Source: Bacteroidia bacterium
GTDB lineage: Bacteria; Bacteroidota; Bacteroidia; 2-12-FULL-35-15
Assembly (NCBI GenBank): GCA_030654175.1
Contig: JAURXZ010000035.1
Coordinates: 124,001-188,000, forward strand
DNA: 64,000 nucleotides
Direction of reading: 5' to 3'
The position numbers were made by a program, and so were the translations under genes. The notes beneath the pieces are model-generated. The model did no database searches and was not told the origin of the DNA. It saw nothing but the letters and a program-made list of their open reading frames with translations. This document shows positions 1 to 8,496 of the stretch, one piece after another; the stretch's first letter is position 1; each line of letters begins with the position of its first letter.

Positions 1-70
1 CGGTAGCCTTTTGTGCATAGTTACTATAAAATAAAGTAGCAAAAGTAAAAGTTGTTAAAATAAGTTTCAT
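1..70 (-). CDS. N-terminus of an exported protein, cut by the window edge
   Basis: Only the first 23 codons are present. The ATG is at 70 and the translation is a typical signal peptide: Lys near the start, a hydrophobic core, then Tyr-Ala-Gln-Lys as a probable signal peptidase I site around residue 19-20. The gene continues beyond base 1, so no function can be given. It follows the T9SS-cargo gene at 72-956 on the same strand with almost no gap, so the two are probably co-transcribed. Confidence 0.6.
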   Translation of the reverse strand, partial: MKLILTTFTFATLFYSNYAQKAT

Positions 71-71
71 C

Positions 72-956
72 CTAATTAATTATTAATTTTTTATTTAATA
101 TGTTTTTTTTACTTCTTATTTGCATAATATATATTCCTTTCCTCCAATTGGATATATTGAGAACATTGCTTTGGCTTAAAAATGAATTTCTGCTGATTAA
201 TGCGCCAAGGCAATCGTAAAAAACAACTTCAACAGGAAAGGTTAATTCACTATTGAGTTTAATAGTTATAACTTCACTTGATGGATTAGGGGAAATGGAA
301 ACGGAATTAGAATTTAGAAATTTTTCATCAATCCCAGTGGCGATTCCATTAAATTGTAAGTCATCTATGTAAATGTAACTTCCGTCTTTTGGAATACTAC
401 TACTTGAAGAAATCACAATGATAGCACTATCAGGAGTATCTTCGCTAACGTAATTTAAATACGTACTGTTATAAAACCAATTGTGTTCCATTGAATTAAA
501 ATAACTTGCACCAAAAGCGATTGTATCTCTTTTAAATTGAGTTTGATTCCACTTAGTCAATAGTATTTTTACGCTTGATGAATCGCTTGGGTCATAGGGC
601 ATATATTGAATATAATAACTGAGGTATTGTGGCCGATTGGAATATGGGAATCCTGATTTAGGTTTATAGGTTATTGTATCAATTTTACCACAGACAGCAA
701 TTCCCGGAACAATTCCTTTCCCCGGTATAGCTTTTGAGATTAGATACAAATATGAAGCGCCCGAATAGCCCGGGCTTCCTTTAACACAAGTATAAATACC
801 GTTATTAAAAGTTATTTGATTCAAGTTATCCCAGTTGTCGGAGGTTTGATAGCCATTAGTAGATGTCCAAAATTCAAAGCTACCGTTTGGTATTTGAGCC
901 TTGGTAAATACTGATATCATTAAAAAGCATAGTATAGTTTCAATACGTTTATTCAT
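72..956 (-). CDS. Secreted protein with T9SS type A sorting domain
   Basis: The frame is open to 989, but the ATG at 956 gives a clean signal peptide (MNKRIETILCF... ending in TKAQ) and is the preferred start. The mature N-terminus begins IPNGSFEFW, like the PCMD-type carbohydrate-metabolism domain (PF13201) found in Bacteroidota surface proteins; this is a resemblance, not a firm match. The last 75 or so residues form a T9SS type A sorting domain: the SISPNPSS motif, beta strands, a GIYIMQI strand and a Lys-rich end. The product is probably exported across the outer membrane and anchored or released there. Its substrate is unknown. Confidence 0.75.
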   Translation of the reverse strand: MNKRIETILCFLMISVFTKAQIPNGSFEFWTSTNGYQTSDNWDNLNQITFNNGIYTCVKGSPGYSGASYLYLISKAIPGKGIVPGIAVCGKIDTITYKPKSGFPYSNRPQYLSYYIQYMPYDPSDSSSVKILLTKWNQTQFKRDTIAFGASYFNSMEHNWFYNSTYLNYVSEDTPDSAIIVISSSSSIPKDGSYIYIDDLQFNGIATGIDEKFLNSNSVSISPNPSSEVITIKLNSELTFPVEVVFYDCLGALISRNSFLSQSNVLNISNWRKGIYIMQIRSKKNILNKKLIIN

Positions 957-1005
957 ATTCTTAAATATTAAAGAAAAGAGTTCCATCATTAAACTTATTA
1001 TACTA

Positions 1006-1221
1006 CTATTTTTTTTCTAAATCCATTTCACACACGCGACATTGCCCTGCTGTTGTGTAAGCAGTATCACCTTGGCATTGCATAGGGCATTGGTATTTTA
1101 TTGTTGCGGTGTCCGCTGCAACAACTAAAGCTTTACCAACGTTGTTTTGTGAAGTATTGCTATTGTTGCACGATGCAAAAATTGCGGCTGCAATAATTAC
1201 GATAAAAGTTATTTTTCTCAT
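1006..1221 (-). CDS. Heavy-metal-binding-domain lipoprotein
   Basis: A 71-residue protein. The N-terminus is a lipoprotein signal (hydrophobic stretch ending in the lipobox FASC, Cys18), so it is probably lipidated. The rest carries YQCPMQCQGD and CRVCEMDL, matching the small heavy-metal-binding domain (YKCPMH type, PF19335) seen in CusB-like efflux proteins and Bacteroidota copper proteins. The start codon overlaps the stop of the multicopper oxidase gene upstream (ATGA, 1218-1221), so the two are translationally coupled. Likely role: periplasmic binding of copper or a similar ion alongside the oxidase. Confidence 0.75.
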   Translation of the reverse strand: MRKITFIVIIAAAIFASCNNSNTSQNNVGKALVVAADTATIKYQCPMQCQGDTAYTTAGQCRVCEMDLEKK

Positions 1222-2939
1222 TGTATAATGATTTTTTGAGTGAATAATTTGTATTTGGTTTTTAATTGGATGAAGTAAATGCCACTTGCAAAGTTTGAAG
1301 TTTCAACCCGCATGTTTTTATTGACTTGTTCCGAATAAATTTGCTCACCTAAGGAATTGAAAATACTAACTGAATATTTTTCGTTGTGGGATGAAATGAT
1401 GTTTAAAAAATGGGATGTTGGGTTTGGGAAAAAAGAAAAATTATTTTCAAAATTGATGTCATTGATCCCTGTTGAAGTGGTGTCCAATACTAGAAAACTT
1501 CCCATCATTCCATCATCTTCGTGATGAAGCAAATGGCAATGATACATATATGGAACACTGTCATCTGCAAAATCCTCAAACTTTGTAATGAACTCTACAT
1601 ATTGCTGTGGCATGACTAACACCACATCTTTTTTGCCTTGCTCGTAATTAGGAACTGCTCCACCATTTACATTCAACAAATAAAAGTGCATGTCGTGAAT
1701 ATGAAACGGATGCGCAATACCAGTGTTGTTCGTTATTCTCCACTTCTCGGTGTTGTTGAGGTAAGTGGTTACATTAATGGTGTTCATATCAAAATGAACC
1801 CCGTTAATATTGAAGGGGCCTGCCACTTGACCAACCGGACTCATCATAGTGTCAGGTTGCAGATTAAAATTCCTTGAAACAGTATAAGTAGTCCACTGAG
1901 TATTGGTTGAAAGTGCGGTTGGTATTGTTGTAACAGGGCTTCCGGTTTGTGACACCACATTTATTTGCAGTATACCAAAGTCAGTACCGTTTAAAGGATT
2001 CAGGTTATAATCAGGAATGTTTCCTGCCATCATACCTGTAACGGTGGCTGCACCATAAATTCCGTTGGGCATTTCAGAACTGAAACTGTTTAAGTAAATC
2101 GTTTGTCCTGTCATGCCTTGCAAATCCAGAAGTATTTCTGCTCTTTCACCAGGGCTTAGTCGTATCCGTGTAAGTGTGATTGAACTATCTAAAAGACCGG
2201 CATCAGTAGCTATCATTTTAAAAGGTTTGTTGGATGTGAAACCAAAATTGTATACCCGAGATGATGAGCCATTGAGTAAACGCAAACGAATAACCTGTGA
2301 AGGTGCATTCATGTAAGGGTTCATTGTCCCATTCACACATACAGCTGTATCCAATTCAGTAGAAATTGCAATCTGGTTAAGAATGTCAAATGCTTTTGAC
2401 TGAACAATAATAGGAAAATCATCCACTCCATAAGTTCTTGGGAGCGTCAATGCGGCTTCGGTGCTGTCTTTCACTATTATCATTCCGGCAATACCTTTTG
2501 AAACATGCAAGTCGGTTTTGTTATCCCCATGTGGGTGGTACCAAAATGTTCCGGCTGAATTTAAAATCTGAAAAACCGGACTCCACGTTGCGGTTTGCGC
2601 AATTACCTGATGGGGACCACCATCATCTTTAGCGGGTACATGCAAGCCGTGCCAATGAATGGTAGTTGAATTTCCGAAACCTGTTAAGTTGTTTGTAACA
2701 TTCATCGTTACCAAATCCCATTTATTTACAATCAAGGTTGGAGCAAGTAAAGCTCCGTTTATTCCATAGGTAGGGGTATTGATGCCAGAATAAAATTGGG
2801 TTGTTCCGTTTTGAATATTCAGGTTAAAAGTTGTGCCTGATAACATTGGAGGAATGAAAAGAGGGTTCTGAGCAAAAGAAATATCAGCAGCCGCAAACAT
2901 TGCGGCCACTGACAAAACTATTTTTTTAATTGTTGTCAT
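1218..2939 (-). CDS. Multicopper oxidase with T9SS sorting domain
   Basis: A 573-residue exported oxidase. The signal peptide ends near SFAQN. All four copper-ligand motifs are visible in cupredoxin order: HWHGLH, FWYHPHGD, HPFHIHDMHFY and YMYHCHLLHHEDDGMM, the last holding the type 1 copper ligands His-Cys-His and the axial Met. The overall plan is of the CueO/bilirubin-oxidase type. The C-terminal 85 or so residues are a T9SS type A sorting domain (FFPNPTSHFL ... GIYFIQL). It probably oxidises Cu(I) or phenolic/metal substrates at the cell surface while reducing oxygen to water. It is followed by a metal-binding lipoprotein and preceded by a thioredoxin-fold T9SS protein, all on one strand with minimal spacing. 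Confidence 0.92.
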   Translation of the reverse strand: MTTIKKIVLSVAAMFAAADISFAQNPLFIPPMLSGTTFNLNIQNGTTQFYSGINTPTYGINGALLAPTLIVNKWDLVTMNVTNNLTGFGNSTTIHWHGLHVPAKDDGGPHQVIAQTATWSPVFQILNSAGTFWYHPHGDNKTDLHVSKGIAGMIIVKDSTEAALTLPRTYGVDDFPIIVQSKAFDILNQIAISTELDTAVCVNGTMNPYMNAPSQVIRLRLLNGSSSRVYNFGFTSNKPFKMIATDAGLLDSSITLTRIRLSPGERAEILLDLQGMTGQTIYLNSFSSEMPNGIYGAATVTGMMAGNIPDYNLNPLNGTDFGILQINVVSQTGSPVTTIPTALSTNTQWTTYTVSRNFNLQPDTMMSPVGQVAGPFNINGVHFDMNTINVTTYLNNTEKWRITNNTGIAHPFHIHDMHFYLLNVNGGAVPNYEQGKKDVVLVMPQQYVEFITKFEDFADDSVPYMYHCHLLHHEDDGMMGSFLVLDTTSTGINDINFENNFSFFPNPTSHFLNIISSHNEKYSVSIFNSLGEQIYSEQVNKNMRVETSNFASGIYFIQLKTKYKLFTQKIIIQ

Positions 2940-2942
2940 GGA

Positions 2943-3728
2943 TTAATGATTTATAGTCAGTTTCTGTGTAGTGGTATTTCCATTCACTTGTACTCTGATA
3001 AAATAATTTCCGTTAGGCAATAAAGCAGTGCTAAATTGTTTTGTAACGTTCCCGTTTTGTTTTTCTTCTAAAATAATTGTAACCTGCTTTCCTGTAATAT
3101 CAGTTACACTAATCAGAAGGTTTGAGGTCTCTTTCAAATCAAGATTGATAGAAACATTATCGGTTGCAGGATTCGGAAACATACTGAATGAAGAAACGGT
3201 ATTGGTTAAACCTTCAATACCTGTTGAGCCGTTCAGCAAATTCAAAATAGAATCTCTCATAATAGTAGTATCGCTGGTAGAGAAACTTTGTGTAGAAAAC
3301 ATTACTCGGTGGTCAGTACCACCAAGTAATACAACTGTAGGCATACCGAAACCGCCATAATATGCTACCTGAGTTGCGCCACTGTCCATTGGTGCATAAA
3401 GCGTAGACAAGCTATTTGAAGATACCCAACTTGAAGAATAAGTGCAGGTGGTTGAATTTTGAAACGGGAAAGCATAACCTTTTACCATTCCCGGATACAT
3501 TGCATTTATTTTGTTCGCCATTGCCTGAATTTTTTGGGCAGGTGGAGGGCAACTACCGCAACTTGGCATATAAAAATGAAGAATTACAGCTTTTCCGGCA
3601 TCCAAGTCTGCAAAGAGATCAACCGGATTACTATTGCAATCAACACCGCTGAATTGCATTGCTGTTTGTGCTTTGGAAATCGTAATAACGAACATCAAAG
3701 CAATTGACAAGAGAAATGATTTTGTCAT
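2943..3728 (-). CDS. Thioredoxin-fold protein with T9SS sorting domain
   Basis: A 261-residue exported protein: signal peptide to about residue 20 (ITISKAQT), then a TlpA/AhpC-type thioredoxin fold with the CxxC motif CGSC in YMPSCGSCPPP (about residues 54-64), a cis-Pro-like GMPTVVLLG segment near residue 127-135, and a C-terminal T9SS type A domain (SMFPNPATDNVSINL ... GNYFIRV). It probably performs thiol-disulfide chemistry outside the cell. It lies directly upstream of the multicopper oxidase (3 bp gap), so it may help fold or metallate that enzyme; this is inference from position. Confidence 0.85.
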   Translation of the reverse strand: MTKSFLLSIALMFVITISKAQTAMQFSGVDCNSNPVDLFADLDAGKAVILHFYMPSCGSCPPPAQKIQAMANKINAMYPGMVKGYAFPFQNSTTCTYSSSWVSSNSLSTLYAPMDSGATQVAYYGGFGMPTVVLLGGTDHRVMFSTQSFSTSDTTIMRDSILNLLNGSTGIEGLTNTVSSFSMFPNPATDNVSINLDLKETSNLLISVTDITGKQVTIILEEKQNGNVTKQFSTALLPNGNYFIRVQVNGNTTTQKLTINH

Positions 3729-3874
3729 TTGAAATTGAATTTAATTGGTTGCTGAAATTTATTTATTATTTGAGACCTTTTGTTGCTGGAATTGTAAAAC
3801 ACAACAAAGTCATTTGAGCAATAAGCGCAAACAAATTAGCCGTTCAGAATTGACAGCTTGAAAAACTTGGAATT

Positions 3875-4261
3875 TTAAATGAGAAAAGCACCGTCCAAAA
3901 GATAAATAGGAGCTTTGGGTTTGAATGGTGGAGGATGATAAAAGGCCTCGGCCGCATATTGAAAGTGTGCCGAAGCTACTATTTCATTTTGATTTATTAA
4001 AGTGAAAAAAAATGTTGGAATTGAAATCTTGAAAGCAACATGATTGGTACTAGACAATTCATCATTTGCTTTGAGTTGAGAGGTTTTGTCTTTGCAACAA
4101 TTAGGCTTCATTGCTTTCTTACCGCACTTGCATTTATGTTCACCGTCTGCAAAAAAGTCGATGGACGAAAGTTTCCCGCCACACCAATGAACATTTATGG
4201 CCACTCCCGAATTTGAAATCAGGAATAAAAGAAGTAGAAATATGGTCGTTACTTTTTTCAT
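3875..4261 (-). CDS. HYC_CC_PP-type small cysteine protein
   Basis: A 128-residue protein with an N-terminal hydrophobic signal segment, then HWCGG, a cysteine cluster CKCGKK...NCCKDK, a middle domain without clear features, and a C-terminal HPPPFKPKAP. This order (H-x-C, C-C, P-P) is the signature after which the Bacteroidota HYC_CC_PP family is named. The family has no established biochemical role, but it recurs near metal-transport genes, and here it heads the copper-linked gene set. Function unknown; metal binding through the cysteines is plausible. Confidence 0.7.
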   Translation of the reverse strand: MKKVTTIFLLLLFLISNSGVAINVHWCGGKLSSIDFFADGEHKCKCGKKAMKPNCCKDKTSQLKANDELSSTNHVAFKISIPTFFFTLINQNEIVASAHFQYAAEAFYHPPPFKPKAPIYLLDGAFLI

Positions 4262-4322
4262 TGAAGAAGCAAAGATAGGGATTTAATCAAACACAAACTT
4301 ATTTTTCGGAGATTGAAAATCA

Positions 4323-4360
4323 AAATGCCCTGCTGAAGTATTTCGGCAGGGCATTTTATT
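4323..4360 (-). terminator. Terminator after ftsZ
   Basis: Inverted repeat ATGCCCTGC ... GCAGGGCAT (9 bp stem, 12-base loop) followed on the minus strand by a T-rich stretch. It lies just past the ftsZ stop codon and before the next minus-strand gene, so it ends the dcw transcript. Confidence 0.8.
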
Positions 4361-4377
4361 TTTCAATTGATCAAAAA

Positions 4378-6018
4378 TTAATCTACATTATCATGTAAAA
4401 AAGAATTGTTTGGTTTGATCTCTACTTTTTTATCATCGCCTTCAGATAAAGTATAACGGGATACTTGTGATTCGGAAGAGTGAGGAGTAGCATCTAAATT
4501 TATATTTCTTCTTTTGTAAGCCGGTTCATTTTCTAATTCTGACAGGCCGTTTGGAGATTTTAATAATTTAAAGTTCAACTCTTTTAATCTTGCAACACGA
4601 TCCTGAGCTTTTTTCAATTGCTCTTCGTTCTGAACTTTTGCAACAATATTATTTTCCTGGTTTTCAACTGAAGCTTCGGGTGTTGACCAGGATTCATCAT
4701 TTGAATCAGTTATCATAAATGGTTCTTCTAAAGGAACAGTAGAATTCGTAATTTCAAATTCAAAAGAAACTTGTTCTTCTTCATTCTCCGCAACAGGCTC
4801 GTCTGCTCTGATAAATGAGAAAGGCTCAGATGTAACATTTTCTACTTCTTCATTCACAACGGGGGTATTCCATGCTGCTTCGCTTGTCCAGTCAGTTGCA
4901 GGTGCAGCCTCTTCTTGTTTAATGAATGAAGTCATTTCACCTGTGTTGGGAACACCGTAAGCGCGTGGAATAAAAGTTGATTCCACTTTTTTAGGCTCAT
5001 CACCTAGGATATGCATAATACGTTCAGGAGCTTTTTCAAATTTATTACCAACATCACCTTTAGCATCAAAACCGGTTGCAATGATTGTAACACTTACTTT
5101 ATCTCCTAACGACATATCCACACCATATCCTTTGATCACTTCAGCTGTCATTCCTGCTGCTTCCTGAATGTAATCAGTGATCTCGCCTAACTCATCCATA
5201 GTGATCTCATCCTCGCCACAAGTAATATTTACAAGCACATAACGTGCTCCTCTGATATTACTATCATTTAGTAACGGTGAAGCCATAGCTTGCTCAACAG
5301 CACGTAAGGCACGGCTTTCACCTGATGCTTGTGCTGAACCCATGATGGCTACACCACTGTTTCTCATTACCGTTTTCACATCATTGATATCGGTATTGAT
5401 CTGTAATGTAGTTGTAATGATATCCGCAATACCTTTTGCGGCAGTTGATAAAATATCATCAGCATGACCAAATGCTTCAGTAACTTTTAAATTACCGTAT
5501 ATCTCACGTAGCTTATCATTGCTGATAACAAGTAAAGTATCCACACTTTGTTTTAATGCTTCTAATCCTGTGTCAGCTTGTGCTTTACGTTTTTTACCTT
5601 CAAATCCAAATGGAATAGTAACAATACCAACAGTTAAGATCCCCATTTCTTTAGCAACCTGTGCAATAACAGGAGCAGCACCTGTTCCGGTACCACCACC
5701 TAAACCGGCAGTAATAAATACCATTTCGGTATTGTTAGCAAGGATCGCCTTTAATTCTTCGATACTTTCGATGGCAGCATTTTTTCCAACTTCAGGTAAA
5801 GAACCAGCACCACGACCTTTGGTTAAACTCGCACCTAATACCACTTTAAATGGTACCGGGCTCATATCCAAAGATTGCTGATCAGTATTGCAAACAATAA
5901 AATCAACACCTTTAATGCCTTGTTTGTACATGTGATTGACAGCGTTACTTCCGCCACCACCAACTCCAATTACCTTTATAATTGCTGAGTTGTCCTGAGT
6001 TAAATCGAATTTCATCAT
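4378..6018 (-). CDS. ftsZ: Cell division GTPase FtsZ
   Basis: The 546-residue tubulin homologue that polymerises into the Z ring and recruits the divisome. GTP-binding motifs are clear: GGGGSNAVNHM near residue 19, the tubulin signature GGGTGTGAAP near residue 107, and the T7-loop region with NTDINDVKTVM. The conserved core ends near residue 325. It is followed by a long acidic, low-complexity linker rich in Glu, Thr and Pro (about 180 residues, longer than the short linker of E. coli, usual for Bacteroidota). Two consecutive ATGs exist at the start. It is the last gene of the dcw cluster. Confidence 0.98.
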   Translation of the reverse strand: MMKFDLTQDNSAIIKVIGVGGGGSNAVNHMYKQGIKGVDFIVCNTDQQSLDMSPVPFKVVLGASLTKGRGAGSLPEVGKNAAIESIEELKAILANNTEMVFITAGLGGGTGTGAAPVIAQVAKEMGILTVGIVTIPFGFEGKKRKAQADTGLEALKQSVDTLLVISNDKLREIYGNLKVTEAFGHADDILSTAAKGIADIITTTLQINTDINDVKTVMRNSGVAIMGSAQASGESRALRAVEQAMASPLLNDSNIRGARYVLVNITCGEDEITMDELGEITDYIQEAAGMTAEVIKGYGVDMSLGDKVSVTIIATGFDAKGDVGNKFEKAPERIMHILGDEPKKVESTFIPRAYGVPNTGEMTSFIKQEEAAPATDWTSEAAWNTPVVNEEVENVTSEPFSFIRADEPVAENEEEQVSFEFEITNSTVPLEEPFMITDSNDESWSTPEASVENQENNIVAKVQNEEQLKKAQDRVARLKELNFKLLKSPNGLSELENEPAYKRRNINLDATPHSSESQVSRYTLSEGDDKKVEIKPNNSFLHDNVD

Positions 6019-6169
6019 TTTAATTTTATTTATAACGTTTGGTATTATTATATTTTATAGATAGTATGTTCTTTCAATGCCTAAAATTGCCGCTTTTTTT
6101 AATGTAGATTTTACATCCGCTTTATTAGTTACTAACCATGGGCTGTTAATTTCTAGACATTATTTTGCT

Positions 6170-7447
6170 TTATTGCTGTGCTGTATCTTCATCAAAAAAG
6201 GATTTCAATCTGTCAAAAAATCCTGAAGATTTATCCTTCGAATGCCCTTTAATAGTTGATGAAGAAGCTGTTGTCAAATTCTTACGGTTTTGTTTATCCA
6301 ACTTCTCTAATCCTTTCATAATTAAACCAACAGAAGTAGCAAACATAGGACTTGTAATATCTTCATTACTTTTTGCCAAATGTTCATTCGGGTAGCCAAT
6401 ACGTGAATCCATTCCTGTAATATATTCCACTAATTGTGTAACATGCTTCAACTGCGCACCACCACCGGTAATAACAATACCTGCAATTAATTTTTTCTCG
6501 TAACCGGAATTTTTTATTTCATAATATACATGCTCCACAATTTCTTCCATTCTTGCCTGAATAATTGCAGACAAATTCCTCACGGAAATTTCTTTGTGTG
6601 GACGGCCTCTTAAACCCGGAATAGAAACAATTTCATTTTCCTGATTTTCACTTGCCAATGCCGAGCCAAATTTTATTTTTAATAATTCAGCCTGACTTTT
6701 TATAATGGTGCAGCCTTCTTTAATATCTTCTGTAATTACGTTTCCCCCGAAAGGAATAACAGCAGTATGACGAATAATTCCATCCTGAAAAATGGCAACA
6801 TCCGTTGTTCCACCACCAATATCAACCAATACAACACCTGCTTCTTTTTCTTCATCACTCAACACTGCGTCAGCAGACGCAAGCGGTTCTATCGTCAATT
6901 CAGAAACTTCTAATCCCGCTTTTTCCACGCATTTATAAATATTGCGTGCAGCAGCCATTTGCCCGGTGATAATGTGAAAGTTGGCTTCCAGTCGAATACC
7001 CGACATACCAATCGGATTTTTAATTCCCTGTTCGCTATCAATAATATACTCCTGCGGAAGCACATGAATGATCTGTTCGCCCGGTTGCATTACCAATCTG
7101 AACATATCTTCAATTAATGAATCAATATCTTTTTGTGATATCTCTTCATCCACACTCGAACGCGTTTTGATACCACGATGTTGTACACTTTTTATATGCT
7201 GGCCGGCAATACCTACATTCACGGTTTTTATATCAACGCCTGATTTAGTTTCCGCTTCAGCAACAGCGGTTTTGATCGCTTCTACTGTTTTGTCAATATT
7301 CTGAACTACACCACGTGCAACCCCGAACGATTCGGACTTGCCCATTCCAAGTATTTCAATTTTGCCGAACTCATTTCTGCGTCCAACAATGGCTACAATT
7401 TTTGTTGTTCCGATATCTAAGCCTACTACAATTTCTGATGGTTCCAT
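6170..7447 (-). CDS. ftsA: Cell division protein FtsA
   Basis: A 425-residue actin-like ATPase that tethers FtsZ to the membrane. Visible motifs: phosphate-1 VGLDIGTTKIVAIVG (residues 8-22), phosphate-2 VVLVDIGGGTTDVAIF (about 205-220), and adenosine motif GIVITGGGAQLKHV (about 325). The C-terminal FFDRLKSFFDED looks like the amphipathic membrane-targeting helix, though additional acidic residues follow. Located between ftsQ and ftsZ. The 151 bp gap to ftsZ (6019-6169) shows no obvious terminator, so ftsZ may be partly co-transcribed. Confidence 0.97.
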   Translation of the reverse strand: MEPSEIVVGLDIGTTKIVAIVGRRNEFGKIEILGMGKSESFGVARGVVQNIDKTVEAIKTAVAEAETKSGVDIKTVNVGIAGQHIKSVQHRGIKTRSSVDEEISQKDIDSLIEDMFRLVMQPGEQIIHVLPQEYIIDSEQGIKNPIGMSGIRLEANFHIITGQMAAARNIYKCVEKAGLEVSELTIEPLASADAVLSDEEKEAGVVLVDIGGGTTDVAIFQDGIIRHTAVIPFGGNVITEDIKEGCTIIKSQAELLKIKFGSALASENQENEIVSIPGLRGRPHKEISVRNLSAIIQARMEEIVEHVYYEIKNSGYEKKLIAGIVITGGGAQLKHVTQLVEYITGMDSRIGYPNEHLAKSNEDITSPMFATSVGLIMKGLEKLDKQNRKNLTTASSSTIKGHSKDKSSGFFDRLKSFFDEDTAQQ

Positions 7448-7502
7448 TGTGATCTATTTATTAACGTTTAACCTTTTTTTAATAAAAAGGCATTTTGAAT
7501 AT

Positions 7503-8399
7503 TTAAACTGGTTTGATTGCTGGTGTTGGTTTAATTATTGGTGCTGGTGTAATTACTGGTAAAGGTTTAATTGTTTGTTTTATTTTAACAATTTCTTTTT
7601 TTGTACATACAATCTGACTCTTGAATTTTAAATTTATAATTGAATATTTATCCCACCAGCCTGTAGTATTTAAGCCCTGTTGATAAAAGATCAGCAGTTT
7701 TTTAAATTTCTCATCCATGGATGCTGTATCACCAAAAATTATTTTTTGATTACCTACCATTGGAACAATTTCCATGTCATTATCAGTATTGATATAAATT
7801 TGTTGTACCTGTGCTTTCCAAAATTCATCTGCATCGATGTATGTTGCCATTGCATAAAGTTCATCCAGCATTGTATTCTTTTTCTTTTCTTTGTCTTTTG
7901 ATATTTCCGCTATCGAATACTTGTAACTTGTTGCATACCCCTCCGGAATATTACCATTCGCAACCAATACCTTGGCCGTATATTTATCTGATAGCGGCAT
8001 TAGTTTACCTTCATCATCCAAATAATAACTGTCCCCGGTAAGGTTAAAAACACGAAGCACAGGTTTACGTTGCTTCACGGCCACTTTTAATCTTCCATCA
8101 ATAGTTATATATACTTCTGCGTTGGCTATATCAGAGTGACTATTCAACGCCTGTTTTATAGCGGGAATATTTACTGTTGATTTTGGCTGATTAATAATTG
8201 AATCTCCTCTTTTGAAAATCAATTGTGCAATGTCCATCTTATCTAAAAAATACAGATCATCATCCTGATTGACTTTTATATCAAGGCTTTTGCAAAGCAA
8301 CGAATCTTGTTCTTTATTCACAAAACCCATACTCACAAGCAAACCGATGATCAAAGCCGACCATAGTGTAATGAATGCTATTTTTTTTACTTTTTTCAA
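7503..8399 (-). CDS. ftsQ: Cell division protein FtsQ
   Basis: A 298-residue bitopic protein linking early and late divisome components. One membrane segment lies near residues 8-27, followed by a POTRA-like region (MDIAQLIFKRGDSIINQP) and the beta domain (VAVKQRKPVLRVFN ... DDEGKLMPLSD). Assigned from these features and its place between murC and ftsA. The C-terminus ends in a Pro-rich tail with repeats of the form PxPxIxPAP-IIKPTPAIKPV, encoded by near-tandem DNA, and probably of recent, repeat-driven origin. Confidence 0.9.
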   Translation of the reverse strand: MKKVKKIAFITLWSALIIGLLVSMGFVNKEQDSLLCKSLDIKVNQDDDLYFLDKMDIAQLIFKRGDSIINQPKSTVNIPAIKQALNSHSDIANAEVYITIDGRLKVAVKQRKPVLRVFNLTGDSYYLDDEGKLMPLSDKYTAKVLVANGNIPEGYATSYKYSIAEISKDKEKKKNTMLDELYAMATYIDADEFWKAQVQQIYINTDNDMEIVPMVGNQKIIFGDTASMDEKFKKLLIFYQQGLNTTGWWDKYSIINLKFKSQIVCTKKEIVKIKQTIKPLPVITPAPIIKPTPAIKPV

Positions 8400-8496
8400 T
8401 TGAAAATGATTACACCGATTATTAAAAAGATTACACTGATATTGCTTATTGTTAACTTTCCTACTGCTAAATTGTTAAATTGCCTATTGGGTTTTC
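8400..8496. repeat. Intergenic repeat, copy A (ftsQ/murC)
   Basis: Begins TGAAAATGATTACACCGAT and continues through CTACTGCTAAATTG-TTAAATTGC to GGGTTTT. A second copy sits between murE and ftsI at 16326-16412, and a related AATTGCTAAATTGC stretch lies at the ftsL/rsmH junction (18990-19038). The right end overlaps the murC stop, so the repeat supplies the last codons of MurC. Confidence 0.65.
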
